DNA from: Epilithonimonas tenax DSM 16811
GTDB taxonomy: Bacteria; Bacteroidota; Bacteroidia; Flavobacteriales; Weeksellaceae
Length of the DNA: 64,000 nt
Direction of reading: 5' to 3'
Assembly (NCBI RefSeq): GCF_000428485.1
Contig: NZ_AUAA01000005.1
Coordinates: 62,001-126,000 of the forward strand
The notes beneath the pieces are model-generated. The model had not been told where the DNA came from. It was given only the letters and a program-made list of their open reading frames with translations, and did not search any database. Made by a program: the position numbers and the translations under genes. This document shows positions 35,911-44,747 of the stretch, one piece after another. Every line of letters begins with the position of its first letter. The first letter of the stretch is position 1.

Positions 35911-37461
35911 TTGAATAAAAAAATGATCAGTTTATTAGCCTTATCATTAGTGGCTAATATCAATGCACAAGTTTTCAATGCCGGTTTCGAGAACAACAAC
36001 GGAACGCCTTTATCACAATTTAAAACCATCAATGCAGACGGAAACACAGTTCCTTTCTATGCAGAAGTTCAGGATTTCAATACAGAAGCCTGGATCCAGT
36101 TTTATGATGGTTATGATAATAAGATCGCTTTCAGTACGTCTTACTACGATCCCGAAGGCCAATCCAACGATTGGCTGATCACGCCCGCGATTACTATTCC
36201 GCAGGAGGGAACGCCTACACTTAACTGGAAAGGAAAATCTTACGATTTTGATTTTACAGATTCTTATGCTGTCAAAGTTTCTGAGACCAGTAATAATGCA
36301 GAATCGTTCACCACTACTCTAGCTCAGATTGATGCCGAGCAGGCTTTTGATTTTGGAAGCCACACGCTGGATCTTTCTGCTTACAAAGGCAAAACAATCT
36401 ATTTGGCTTTCGTTAATAATACCAATAACGGCACTTATCTGGCATTGGATGACCTTTACATCAGTCAGTCTGCCAATTGTGTGATGCCTTCTTTGGACGG
36501 ATTTTCCGTTTCTAATTTGAAACCGAACTCCGTCACTATCAATTGGTCTGCAACGTCAGGAATTGCCAGTTACGATACAGGACTCACGAATTTTGACACG
36601 GCTGTTTCTTCAAAAGGAACAACGGCTTCAACAACCAATAGTTTCAATAACCTGCAATCAGGAAAAAGATACCAGTTTTTCCTGAAAAATGCGGATTGTG
36701 GATCTGGCTGGGCTGGACCAAAATCGGTTTGGACCCCTTCAGAATTACCGTATTCTTATAATTTCGAGAAAACATTAGAAAACTTTGGGGAATACGATTC
36801 TGATGGTTGGGCTTCCACAACCTGGCTGAATGGCGAAAGCGAAACAGCTGCTCAAAACGGAACTGGATATGTTTTCAATAACACCAGTGCGACTACAACA
36901 AAAAATGACTGGATCTTCTCTTATCCTGTGTATCTGAAAAAAGATGAATCAGTGACCGTGACCTATTATGCCGCGATTGGCAGTGCCACTGCAAGTCCGG
37001 CAACGCTCAAGTTGGCAGTTGCTAGCAGTCAGGACAAAAACAGTATGATAGAAACCTTGAGCACAGATGCCATTTCTAGCAATGCTTACACAGCATTCAC
37101 AAAAACCTACAAAGCAACTTCGGATAATGTGTACTATTTTGGATTTGGTAATACCACAGCCCCTGTTACTGTAACGACTTCATTAAGAGTTGACAATGTG
37201 TCATTGACAAAAAATACCTTAGCCGTCAATGATCTAGTTAAAACCAATATCAAAATGTATCCAAATCCAGTGGTTGATCAATTAAACATTAAAACGGATG
37301 ATATTGTAAAATCAATACAAATATACGCTGTGGATGGAAAACTACTGAAAACAATAATCGGCAATACTGATAAAGTGGACTTTAGAAATTACCCGAAAGG
37401 ATCTTATCTGATGAAGATTGAGACCAACAAATCAGTTACTTCTCAGAAGATTATAAAATAA
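35911..37461 (+). CDS. T9SS-secreted protein with cleaved-adhesin and fibronectin-like domains
   Basis: A 516-aa secreted protein. The signal peptide is MNKKMISLLALSLVANINAQ, and the start is TTG at 35911, which supplies the positive N-region missing from the ATG at 35923. Two jelly-roll cleaved-adhesin-like domains (about 20-190 and 280-435; NDWLITPAI, LALDDLYIS, LRVDNVSL) flank a fibronectin type III domain (about 195-275). The C-terminus (from YPNPVVDQLNI to SQKIIK) is a type A Por sorting tail. The product is therefore exported by Sec, crosses the outer membrane by the type IX system and is cell-surface attached. The substrate or adhesion target is unknown. Confidence 0.9.
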   Translation: MNKKMISLLALSLVANINAQVFNAGFENNNGTPLSQFKTINADGNTVPFYAEVQDFNTEAWIQFYDGYDNKIAFSTSYYDPEGQSNDWLITPAITIPQEGTPTLNWKGKSYDFDFTDSYAVKVSETSNNAESFTTTLAQIDAEQAFDFGSHTLDLSAYKGKTIYLAFVNNTNNGTYLALDDLYISQSANCVMPSLDGFSVSNLKPNSVTINWSATSGIASYDTGLTNFDTAVSSKGTTASTTNSFNNLQSGKRYQFFLKNADCGSGWAGPKSVWTPSELPYSYNFEKTLENFGEYDSDGWASTTWLNGESETAAQNGTGYVFNNTSATTTKNDWIFSYPVYLKKDESVTVTYYAAIGSATASPATLKLAVASSQDKNSMIETLSTDAISSNAYTAFTKTYKATSDNVYYFGFGNTTAPVTVTTSLRVDNVSLTKNTLAVNDLVKTNIKMYPNPVVDQLNIKTDDIVKSIQIYAVDGKLLKTIIGNTDKVDFRNYPKGSYLMKIETNKSVTSQKIIK

Positions 37462-37496
37462 TTTGAATTTAGTTCGAAAATTTTTCAAAAAAATAG

Positions 37497-37526
37497 TTGC
37501 AGAATTAAAAATCATTTCTAAATTTG
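37497..37526 (+). promoter_or_regulatory. trp operon promoter
   Basis: TTG (37497-37499), 19 nt, then TAAATTTG (37519-37526): a full flavobacterial -33/-7 promoter. The expected start of transcription, near 37533, is just upstream of the leader-peptide ATG. Confidence 0.75.
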
Positions 37527-37540
37527 TCGCAATGAAAATT

Positions 37541-37609
37541 ATGAACAAAAATAACTGGTGGTGGCTTTCTAACTCTTTGTCGGGTCTGAAAGGCTTATCG
37601 GTGTTCTAA
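37541..37609 (+). CDS. trpL: trp leader peptide with three Trp codons
   Basis: A 22-codon frame starts MNKNNWWWLSNSLSG and ends in VF before TAA. Three consecutive TGG codons (37556-37564) lie early in the peptide. Position between a strong promoter and a terminator hairpin, followed by trpE, identifies it as the attenuation leader. Ribosome stalling at the Trp codons when charged tRNA-Trp is low would favour an antiterminator. An ATG at 37532 in the same frame would add three residues but is too close to the predicted transcript start. Confidence 0.85.
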   Translation: MNKNNWWWLSNSLSGLKGLSVF

Positions 37610-37639
37610 ATTCTGAACTAACTATAACGCAATCATAAT

Positions 37640-37676
37640 AAGACTTCGGCATTTTTTGTTGAAGTCTTTTTTTTAT
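37640..37676 (+). terminator. trp attenuator terminator
   Basis: AAGACTTC (37640-37647) pairs with GAAGTCTT (37661-37668), followed by a long T run, 23 nt before trpE. GGGTCT within the leader-peptide region could pair with AGACTT as part of an antiterminator; this pairing is a guess. Confidence 0.8.
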
Positions 37677-37698
37677 CTAAAATTTAAAATTAAATCTG

Positions 37699-39117
37699 AT
37701 GAAATTCAGTAAAACCATAAAAGTAAAAACTACCGTAAAATCCCAATTGGCAGACCTTTTCACGCCAATCGGCATTTACCTGCGACTTCGCGACAAGTTT
37801 CGGGACACCATTCTTCTGGAAAATGCAGGAAATCAAAATTCGGAGAACTCGTTCTCGTTCATCTGCGTCAATGCCATTGCAGGAATCGAGATCAGAGATT
37901 ATCACGAAGCTGAATTCAAATTTCCTCTGGAAAATCCACAGAAAATAAAATTAGAAAACGAAACATTGTCTGATCTTCTTCAGGAGTTTTCTGATACTTT
38001 CCAATGTGAAAAACCAAACCTTGAGATTGGGAAAAATGCGCAGGGATTTTTTGGATACACCAGTTATGACGCCATCCCTTTCTTTGAAAATATACAATTC
38101 AAAGAACTTTCTGAGGAAAACAAAATCCCGCTGATGCGTTACCGATTGTATCAATATGTGATCGCAATCAACCACCACAACGACGAAATGTTCCTGATCG
38201 AAAACAAAATCGATGGTTTGAAGTCTGAACTTTCTACCATAGAACATTTTATCAATCAGAAAAATGCACCCGTTTTTCCATTCGAAATCACCGCAGAAGA
38301 GAGTTCAAATTTAAAAGATGAAGAATTTCTGGAATCTGTAGAATTCGCAAAGAAACATTGTTTCCGGGGCGATGTGTTCCAATTGGTGCTGAGCAGACGT
38401 TTTGAGCAAAAGTTCCAGGGTGATGAGTTCAATGTTTACCGTGCTTTACGGAATATCAATCCGTCTCCTTATCTATTCTTCTTTGATTATGGCGATTATA
38501 AATTAATGGGATCCAGCCCAGAAAGTCAGCTGATCATCAAAAACGGAAAAGCCATTATTCATCCAATTGCAGGCACTTTTAAACGAACCGGAAACATAGA
38601 AAAAGATCTGGAATCTGCAGAAGAACTCAAAAAAGACCCAAAGGAAAACGCCGAACACACGATGCTTGTTGATCTTGCAAGAAATGACCTGAGTATCCAC
38701 GGGAAAAATACAACGGTTTCTAAATTGAAGGAAATTCATTTCTTTTCCCACGTCATCCATATGGTTTCCGAAGTGGTTGCCGATGTAAAAGAAGGTCAAA
38801 ACCCTTACGAAATGATCGCCACTACTTTTCCGCAGGGAACATTAAGCGGCGCACCAAAATACAGAGCAATGCAACTGATTGATGAACACGAGAAAACTTC
38901 CAGAAGTTATTACGCCGGTTGTATTGGTTTTGTCGGCTTTGACGGAAGTTGTAATCAGGCCATTATGATCCGGACTTTCTTGAGTAAAAACAATACTTTA
39001 TTTTATCAGGCCGGAGCCGGAATCACCGCCAAATCCGTTGCAGAAAGTGAACTACAGGAAGTGAATAATAAATTGGGCGCTTTGAAGAAAGCGGTTTTAA
39101 AAGCGGAGAAATTATGA
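37699..39117 (+). CDS. trpE: Anthranilate synthase component I
   Basis: A 472-aa chorismate-using enzyme that makes anthranilate with ammonia from TrpG. Visible are the FRGDVFQLVLSRRFEQKFQGDEFNVYRALRNINPSPYLFF region and GSSPESQLIIKNGKAIIHPIAGTFKRTG. The active-site block HTMLVDLARNDLSI...FFSHVIHMVSEVV and the terminal GAGITAKSVAESELQEVNNK are also present. N-terminal residues resembling the tryptophan feedback site are less clear. It overlaps trpG by 4 nt. A heptamer-like leader (TAAAATT twice) precedes it. Confidence 0.95.
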   Translation: MKFSKTIKVKTTVKSQLADLFTPIGIYLRLRDKFRDTILLENAGNQNSENSFSFICVNAIAGIEIRDYHEAEFKFPLENPQKIKLENETLSDLLQEFSDTFQCEKPNLEIGKNAQGFFGYTSYDAIPFFENIQFKELSEENKIPLMRYRLYQYVIAINHHNDEMFLIENKIDGLKSELSTIEHFINQKNAPVFPFEITAEESSNLKDEEFLESVEFAKKHCFRGDVFQLVLSRRFEQKFQGDEFNVYRALRNINPSPYLFFFDYGDYKLMGSSPESQLIIKNGKAIIHPIAGTFKRTGNIEKDLESAEELKKDPKENAEHTMLVDLARNDLSIHGKNTTVSKLKEIHFFSHVIHMVSEVVADVKEGQNPYEMIATTFPQGTLSGAPKYRAMQLIDEHEKTSRSYYAGCIGFVGFDGSCNQAIMIRTFLSKNNTLFYQAGAGITAKSVAESELQEVNNKLGALKKAVLKAEKL

Positions 39118-39680
39118 AAATATTAGTGTTTGACAATTACGACAGTTTCACTTACAATTTGGTTCAAATCATAGAACAAATTATGGGTGAGGAAGTAGAT
39201 GTTTTCCGCAATGATCAAATTGCTTTGGAAGATATCCAAAAATACGACAAAATCATCCTGTCTCCAGGGCCAGGAATCCCGGAAGAAGCAGGAATTCTGT
39301 TAGAGTTAATCAAAAAGTACGCACCAACGAAATCTATTTTCGGAGTTTGTCTGGGACAACAGGCGATTGCGGAAGCTTTTGGCGGAAGTCTGATCAATCT
39401 TTCAGAAATTTATCACGGTATTGCCACAGAAGCCAATCAAGTGAAAGAACATCACATCTTTAAAGATCTGCCACAAACTCTGGAAGTGGGAAGATACCAT
39501 TCCTGGGCCGTTAACATAGACGATTTCCCTGAAGAATTGGAAATCACCAGTATTGACAAAAACGGAATGATTATGAGTCTGAAACACAAAACGTACGATG
39601 TTCACGCTGTACAATACCATCCTGAAAGTATTTTGACACCTGATGGAAAAAAGATCTTAGAAAATTTTTTATTGAATTAA
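39114..39680 (+). CDS. trpG: Anthranilate synthase component II (glutamine amidotransferase)
   Basis: A 188-aa class I glutamine amidotransferase delivering ammonia to TrpE. The nucleophile Cys is in FGVCLGQQAIAEAFGG (about residue 79), and the His-Glu pair is in VQYHPESIL. Start ATG overlaps the trpE stop, and trpD follows after 1 nt, so translation is coupled. In some bacteria TrpG also serves folate synthesis as PabA; no pab genes are here. Confidence 0.95.
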   Translation: MKILVFDNYDSFTYNLVQIIEQIMGEEVDVFRNDQIALEDIQKYDKIILSPGPGIPEEAGILLELIKKYAPTKSIFGVCLGQQAIAEAFGGSLINLSEIYHGIATEANQVKEHHIFKDLPQTLEVGRYHSWAVNIDDFPEELEITSIDKNGMIMSLKHKTYDVHAVQYHPESILTPDGKKILENFLLN

Positions 39681-39681
39681 A

Positions 39682-40668
39682 ATGAAACAAATATTACAAT
39701 ATCTCTTCAACCATCAGACTTTGACAAGAGCCGAAGCCAAATCTATCCTGACAGAGATTTCCCAAAATAAATTCAATGAGAGTGAAGTGATTTCCTTCAT
39801 CACGGTTTTCCTGATGAGAAGCATTACACTAGAAGAACTGACAGGTTTTCGTGAAGCTTTACTTCAGTTGGCAAAACCTATCGACTTAGGAACGAATGAT
39901 TTGGTAGACATCGTAGGCACTGGTGGCGACGGCAAAAACACCTTTAATATTTCAACTTTGGCAAGTTTTATCGTGGCAGGAACAGGACAAAAAGTGGCCA
40001 AACAAGGTAATTACGGAGCTTCTTCAATTTCCGGTTCATCTAATGTTTTGGAGGAGTTGGGCTATCAATTCAAAGATAATTCTGAAGATTTGAAAGCCGA
40101 CTTGGAGAAAGGAAACATCTGTTTCATTCACGCACCACTCTTCCATCCAGCTTTGAAATCTGTAGCACCTTTAAGAAAGCAATTGGGACTGAAAACATTT
40201 TTCAACATTCTGGGACCATTGGTAAACCCGGCGAAACCCAAATATTCTATGATTGGCGTGGCGAATCTTGAGATTGCCAGAGTGTACCAATACCTTTTGC
40301 AGCAGCAGAAAAGCGACTTTATGCTCGTCCACGCTTTGGATGGTTATGATGAGATTTCTTTGACTGGTGACAGCAAAATCTTCGATAAAAATGGAGAAAA
40401 AATATATTCAGCAGAAGATTTGAAATTTAAGAACATAGATCCGGAAAGCATTTTTGGAGGTGACACCAAAGAAGAAGCCGCCAAGATGTTTACCCAAATT
40501 CTAGAAGGAAAAGGAACCAACGCGCAGAATTCTGTTGTTCTCGCAAACGCTGCAATTGCACTTCTTAATACTGGAAAATTCGGAAGTTATGACGATTGTC
40601 TGGCCTTGGCAAAAGACAGTTTGGAAAACGGAAAAGCCTTGCAAAGTTTGAAAAATATTATGAATTAG
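39682..40668 (+). CDS. trpD: Anthranilate phosphoribosyltransferase
   Basis: A 328-aa enzyme that joins anthranilate to PRPP. The glycine-rich PRPP/pyrophosphate motif VGTGGDGKNTFNIS is at about residues 76-89, with KQGNYGASSISGSSNVLEELGY and the anthranilate-contacting FNILGPLVNPAKP following. It is full length. Downstream, a 128-nt gap before trpC contains a copy of the dispersed structured element. Confidence 0.95.
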   Translation: MKQILQYLFNHQTLTRAEAKSILTEISQNKFNESEVISFITVFLMRSITLEELTGFREALLQLAKPIDLGTNDLVDIVGTGGDGKNTFNISTLASFIVAGTGQKVAKQGNYGASSISGSSNVLEELGYQFKDNSEDLKADLEKGNICFIHAPLFHPALKSVAPLRKQLGLKTFFNILGPLVNPAKPKYSMIGVANLEIARVYQYLLQQQKSDFMLVHALDGYDEISLTGDSKIFDKNGEKIYSAEDLKFKNIDPESIFGGDTKEEAAKMFTQILEGKGTNAQNSVVLANAAIALLNTGKFGSYDDCLALAKDSLENGKALQSLKNIMN

Positions 40669-40677
40669 AATGATGAT

Positions 40678-40774
40678 GGCGACAAATTCCGTCTTCCGTT
40701 CCCGCTTTTTTTTCCGAAGCTTTCCCTAGGCTAAAAAAAGAGCTCCACTCAAGCCGGGTCGCAGTTTCGCCATC
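40678..40774 (+). repeat. Dispersed structured element, copy C (inside trp operon)
   Basis: Outer stem GCGAC (40679-40683) with GTCGC (40758-40762): compared with copies A, B and E both arms have changed and pairing is kept. The 5' block TTCCGTCTTCCGTTCCCGC is followed by eight T, and the 3' block GCTCCACTCAAGCCGGG is preceded by AAAAAAAGA. A second outer pair, GATGGCGA (40675-40682) with TCGCCATC (40767-40774), partly overlaps the first and could form instead. It lies between trpD and trpC, in the direction of transcription. Confidence 0.88.
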
Positions 40775-40795
40775 AATTGAAAAGTACCTTACAAA

Positions 40796-41575
40796 ATGAC
40801 CATACTAGATAAAATCATAGAAAGAAAAAAACAGGAAATTGCAGATTCAAAATCTAAGATTTCTATGGACCAGCTGAAAGATTCGGCGTTTTTCGCAAGA
40901 CCCACTTTTTCATTAAAAGAAACCCTGAAATCACAATCAGGGATCATCACAGAATTCAAAAGACAATCACCAAGCAAAGGCATTATCAACGACAGAGTTG
41001 CGCCTTTGGATGTGGTTTCTCAATATGAACAATATGGAGCAAGCGCCGTATCTGTTTTAACAGATCAAGATTTTTTCGGCGGAAGTTTTGAAGATATTTT
41101 GAGTGTCAGAAATCATATTAATATTCCGATTCTGAGAAAAGATTTTATGATCGATGACTACCAATTCTACGAAGCCAAATCAATCGGCGCAGATGTCATT
41201 TTGCTGATCGCATCCTGTCTTTCGCCAACTCAGGTTTCGGAGTTTACGGAATTGGCACATTCTTTAAACCTTGAAGTTTTATTGGAAATACATTCCGAAG
41301 AAGAACTGAAACATATCAATTCAAAAATTGATTTTGTAGGCATCAACAACAGAAATTTGAAAGATTTCAAGGTGAATCTGCAACATTCTGTCAATCTGAA
41401 AAACCAACTTCCAAAAGATATTTTGTCCATTGCAGAAAGCGGCATTTATCATGAAAAAGATTACAGATTTCTGAAAGAAAAAGGTTTTAACGGTTTCCTG
41501 ATGGGCGAATATTTTATGAAAAATGAAGATCCCGGAAAGAAATTTGGAGAATTTGTTTCTAATGTAGCAATTTAA
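40796..41575 (+). CDS. trpC: Indole-3-glycerol phosphate synthase
   Basis: A 259-aa TIM-barrel enzyme that closes the indole ring. Motifs seen are ITEFKRQSPSKGII (phosphate/catalytic Lys), YEQYGASAVSVLTDQDFFGGS, PILRKDFMIDDYQFYEAKSIGADVILLIAS, VGINNRNLKDFKV and IAESGIYHEKDY. It is full length. It starts 22 nt after the dispersed element, so its ribosome binding site lies close to a structured RNA region. Confidence 0.95.
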   Translation: MTILDKIIERKKQEIADSKSKISMDQLKDSAFFARPTFSLKETLKSQSGIITEFKRQSPSKGIINDRVAPLDVVSQYEQYGASAVSVLTDQDFFGGSFEDILSVRNHINIPILRKDFMIDDYQFYEAKSIGADVILLIASCLSPTQVSEFTELAHSLNLEVLLEIHSEEELKHINSKIDFVGINNRNLKDFKVNLQHSVNLKNQLPKDILSIAESGIYHEKDYRFLKEKGFNGFLMGEYFMKNEDPGKKFGEFVSNVAI

Positions 41576-41596
41576 AAGTATAATAGTTGACCAATC

Positions 41597-42259
41597 ATGG
41601 AAAGCCAAAAGCCAGAAGCCAAAAACCAATTGCAACTTAAAGTTTGCGGATTGACCAAAATCAAGCAAATTCAGGAAGTAATTGAGCTGAAAGTTGATTT
41701 CTTAGGATTTATATTTTACGAAAAATCACCAAGATTTGTTCTCGAGTCTTTAAGTTTGGTACAGATTTCGGAGATCGACCATCAGAGAAAAGTTGGCGTT
41801 TTTGTGAATGAAGATTTGGACAACATTTTAGAAATTGCTGAAAAGGCAAAATTAAATTTCATCCAACTTCACGGCGATGAAGACGACCATTTCATTTCAG
41901 AATTAAGAAAAAAAATGAACCCAGAAATTGGAATTATAAACGTCATCAGAATAGGAAATCAGACTGCAGAAGTACTCCAGAAAACCGTTAGCGAGCAAAC
42001 GAAAAGCATCAACTATCTGCTCTTCGACACAGACTCAAAAGCTTTTGGTGGCACAGGAAAAACCTTCGACTGGGATATCCTCAATAAGATAGAGATAAGT
42101 CTTCCCTATATTTTAAGCGGCGGAATTTCATTAGAAAACATCCATCAGCTGACCACTATCAACCAGCAACCTATTGCTCTCGACATCAATTCAAAATTTG
42201 AGATTGGACCGGGCAATAAAGATATAGAAAAAATAAAAGAATTAAAGAGATTAATCTAA
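41597..42259 (+). CDS. trpF: Phosphoribosylanthranilate isomerase
   Basis: A 220-aa TIM-barrel isomerase (Amadori rearrangement) with [12 protein letters not shown] (catalytic Cys), [48 protein letters not shown] (catalytic Asp) and [11 protein letters not shown]. The first 11 codons ([11 protein letters not shown]) consist of a 7-bp repeat array. The in-frame TTG at 41630 would start the protein at LQLKVCG, nearer the usual N-terminus, and would place the array outside the gene. I keep the ATG but regard the TTG start as a real alternative. Confidence 0.92.
   Translation: MESQKPEAKNQLQLKVCGLTKIKQIQEVIELKVDFLGFIFYEKSPRFVLESLSLVQISEIDHQRKVGVFVNEDLDNILEIAEKAKLNFIQLHGDEDDHFISELRKKMNPEIGIINVIRIGNQTAEVLQKTVSEQTKSINYLLFDTDSKAFGGTGKTFDWDILNKIEISLPYILSGGISLENIHQLTTINQQPIALDINSKFEIGPGNKDIEKIKELKRLI
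41601..41628 (+). repeat. Heptamer array, core AAGCCA
   Basis: AAAGCCA, AAAGCCA, GAAGCCA and AAAACCA: four consecutive 7-bp units at the beginning of the annotated trpF frame. Confidence 0.8.
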
Positions 42260-42299
42260 ACTTAGATTCCTATGGAGTCTCAAACATCAATTTACAGCT

Positions 42300-43490
42300 A
42301 TGAATTTTCAAAACCCAGATAAAAACGGCTATTACGGCGATTTCGGAGGTGCTTTTGTACCAGAAATGCTTTACCCAAACGTTGCCGAATTACAGGAAAA
42401 ATACATCCAAATTATCGAATCCGAGGAGTTCCAGGCCGAGTTTCAGGATTTGCTTAAAAACTATGTTGGACGCGCAACCCCACTCTATTTTGCAAAGAAT
42501 CTGAGCGAAAAATACCAAACGCAGATCTATCTTAAACGTGAAGACCTTAATCATACAGGTGCTCACAAAATCAACAACGCCCTGGGACAAGCTTTGCTAG
42601 CAAAAAAATTGGGGAAACACAGGATCATTGCAGAAACCGGCGCCGGACAACATGGCGTTGCAACTGCGACTGCCTGTGCGTTGTTAGGCTTGGAGTGCAT
42701 CGTGTATATGGGCGAAGTAGACATTGCCAGACAGTCTCCAAATGTTGCCCGAATGAAGATGCTTGGTGCCACCGTGATCCCAGCAACGTCGGGTTCCAAA
42801 ACCCTGAAAGATGCCGTCAATGAAGCTTTGAGAGATTGGATCAACAATCCAGAATCGACACATTACATCATTGGAAGTGTGGTTGGTCCGCATCCGTTTC
42901 CCGATTTGGTGGCTAGATTCCAAAGTGTGATCTCAAAAGAAATAAAGGAACAGCTGAAAGAAAAAATCGGCCGAGAAAACCCGGATTATCTCATTGCCTG
43001 CGTTGGCGGTGGCAGCAATGCAGCAGGCACTTTTTACCATTATGTGAATGAGCCGGATGTGAAGATTATTGCGGCAGAAGCGGGCGGTTTCGGTGTCCAT
43101 TCCGGGAAGTCTGCGGCGACCACTTTTCTCGGAACTTTGGGAATTCTGCACGGCAGCCAAAGCCTTGTGATGCAGACGGAAGATGGCCAGGTGATAGAGC
43201 CGCATTCTATTTCCGCAGGTTTGGATTATCCGGGAATTGGACCTATGCACGCCAATCTATTCAGAGAAAACAGAGCAGAATTCTTCAGTATTAATGATGA
43301 TGAAGCTTTGAAGTCTGCTTTTGAACTCACCAAGATCGAAGGCATTATTCCGGCTTTGGAAACGGCGCACGCGTTGGCAGTTTTGGAAAAAAAGAAATTC
43401 AAAAAAGAGGATGTGGTTGTGATCTGTCTTAGCGGTCGTGGTGATAAAGATATGGAAACGTATGTCCGAGTACAAAGTACCATGTCGTAG
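42300..43490 (+). CDS. trpB: Tryptophan synthase beta chain
   Basis: A 396-aa PLP enzyme that condenses indole with serine. The PLP lysine lies in [18 protein letters not shown] (about residue 84-101), the catalytic Glu in AETGAGQHG, and the phosphate loop in [10 protein letters not shown]. The COMM-domain residues are present. It is the canonical TrpB1 form that partners with TrpA, encoded after a 69-nt gap containing a heptamer array. It follows trpF by 40 nt. Confidence 0.96.
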   Translation: MNFQNPDKNGYYGDFGGAFVPEMLYPNVAELQEKYIQIIESEEFQAEFQDLLKNYVGRATPLYFAKNLSEKYQTQIYLKREDLNHTGAHKINNALGQALLAKKLGKHRIIAETGAGQHGVATATACALLGLECIVYMGEVDIARQSPNVARMKMLGATVIPATSGSKTLKDAVNEALRDWINNPESTHYIIGSVVGPHPFPDLVARFQSVISKEIKEQLKEKIGRENPDYLIACVGGGSNAAGTFYHYVNEPDVKIIAAEAGGFGVHSGKSAATTFLGTLGILHGSQSLVMQTEDGQVIEPHSISAGLDYPGIGPMHANLFRENRAEFFSINDDEALKSAFELTKIEGIIPALETAHALAVLEKKKFKKEDVVVICLSGRGDKDMETYVRVQSTMS

Positions 43491-43520
43491 TTAAAAAACA
43501 GCGCTCTATCATCCATTTAA

Positions 43521-43555
43521 AATACATCGTACTTTGTACATTATACTTTTTACAA
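43521..43555 (+). repeat. Heptamer array, core TAC
   Basis: AATACAT, CGTACTT, TGTACAT, TATACTT, TTTACAA: five 7-bp units with TAC at positions 3-5, ending 4 nt before the trpA ATG. Confidence 0.8.
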
Positions 43556-43559
43556 GCCT

Positions 43560-44294
43560 ATGAAAAAACTAAACATATACTTCACAGCCGGAGTGCCGGA
43601 GTTGGAAGATACAGGAAAAATTGCCAAACTGATCCAAAATTCTGGGGCAGATATGATGGAGATCGGGATTCCGTACTCTGATCCGGTTGCGGATGGACCA
43701 GTGATCCAGGACGCACATTCTTTGGCTTTGAAAAACGGAATGAGCATCAAAAAACTATTCGAACAACTAGGAGACATCAAGGATTCTGTGACGATACCGA
43801 AGATTTTGATGGGTTATCTGAATCCAGTTTTGCAATTTGGGTTTGAGAATTTTTGCCAGAAATGTGCGGAAGTGGGCGTTTCGGGATTGATCATTCCGGA
43901 TCTTCCACCCATTGCGTTTGAAACCAGATATGGTGAGATCTTAAAGAGATATCATCTTAATTTCACTTTTCTGGTAACGCCGGAAACATCTGAAGAACGC
44001 ATCAGGTATTTGGATTCATTGAGTTCAGGATTTCTTTACGCCGTAAGCTCATCGTCCACCACAGGAAATGCAAATGCTGTTTTGAAGAATGAAAATTATC
44101 TGAACAGATTGGCTTCCTTAAACCTGACAAATCCAGTTTTCATTGGATTCGGGATCAAGGATAAAGCGGATTTTGAAAATGTGACAGAGAAAGCGCAAGG
44201 CGGCATCATTGGAACGGCTTTCGTCAATATCTTACTGGAAAAGGAAGATTGGGAATCGAAAGGGAAAGCGTTTATCGAAGGTGTGAAAAACTAA
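43560..44294 (+). CDS. trpA: Tryptophan synthase alpha chain
   Basis: A 244-aa TIM-barrel lyase that cleaves indole-3-glycerol phosphate and channels indole to TrpB. The catalytic Glu and Asp are in MMEIGIPYSDPVADGPVIQ (about 34-52). Loop 6 is FLYAVSSSSTTG, and the phosphate loop is FIGFGIKDKADF...GGIIGTAFV. It is the last gene of the operon and ends at a bidirectional terminator. It is slightly shorter than the E. coli protein (268 aa), as in other Bacteroidota. Confidence 0.95.
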   Translation: MKKLNIYFTAGVPELEDTGKIAKLIQNSGADMMEIGIPYSDPVADGPVIQDAHSLALKNGMSIKKLFEQLGDIKDSVTIPKILMGYLNPVLQFGFENFCQKCAEVGVSGLIIPDLPPIAFETRYGEILKRYHLNFTFLVTPETSEERIRYLDSLSSGFLYAVSSSSTTGNANAVLKNENYLNRLASLNLTNPVFIGFGIKDKADFENVTEKAQGGIIGTAFVNILLEKEDWESKGKAFIEGVKN

Positions 44295-44321
44295 CGGAGA
44301 TTATCCCAGTTATACGAAAGA

Positions 44322-44352
44322 AAAAAGAGTTTCAATGGCTGAAACTCTTTTT
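44322..44352. terminator. Bidirectional terminator trpA / holin-like gene
   Basis: AAAAAGAGTTTC (44322-44333) and GAAACTCTTTTT (44341-44352) form a 12-bp perfect stem with A and T runs on both sides, between convergent genes. Confidence 0.88.
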
Positions 44353-44358
44353 CTATTT

Positions 44359-44703
44359 TTAATTGTCGCTTTCGAATATGGTTGAGAAAGCCGACGTGAC
44401 CAAAGACAGTAAAATACTGAACAGAAGTGCCCACCAGAAGTCTGCCACCTGCATACTGTCCATCAGATAGTCGGCCAACAAAATGATCAACGCATTGATC
44501 ACAAAGGAAAATAGGCCTAAAGTTAAAATCGTAATGGGCAATGATAAGATCGAGAGGATTGGCTTTACAATCAGATTGAGTATTCCCAAAACAATGGCGA
44601 AAATAACCGCCGACATAAAGCCATCGAATTGCACGCCCGAAAGGATTTTGCTAAGGATAAAGGCTGATATTGCGGTAATCAGCAAACGGATAATGAAGTT
44701 CAT
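44359..44703 (-). CDS. Four-TM membrane protein, mycobacteriophage-holin-like family (PF04020)
   Basis: A 114-aa protein of four hydrophobic segments (about 3-20, 28-48, 53-77, 88-110). The family signature LLITAISAFILSKILSGVQFDG and LGILNLIVKPILSILSLPITILTLGLF is seen. Despite the family name there is no phage context; homologues are widespread chromosomal genes of unknown function. It is convergent with trpA and lies downstream of the dsbA-like gene, separated by 44 nt, so it may belong to that operon. Confidence 0.85.
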   Translation of the reverse strand: MNFIIRLLITAISAFILSKILSGVQFDGFMSAVIFAIVLGILNLIVKPILSILSLPITILTLGLFSFVINALIILLADYLMDSMQVADFWWALLFSILLSLVTSAFSTIFESDN

Positions 44704-44747
44704 AGTTGATAATTTTAATGATTTATTTTCTCATTCAAAAACCAGAC

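Noticed and set aside
44359-44703. Prophage remnant because of the holin-like protein
   Set aside because: PF04020 proteins are ordinary chromosomal genes; no other phage gene is present.
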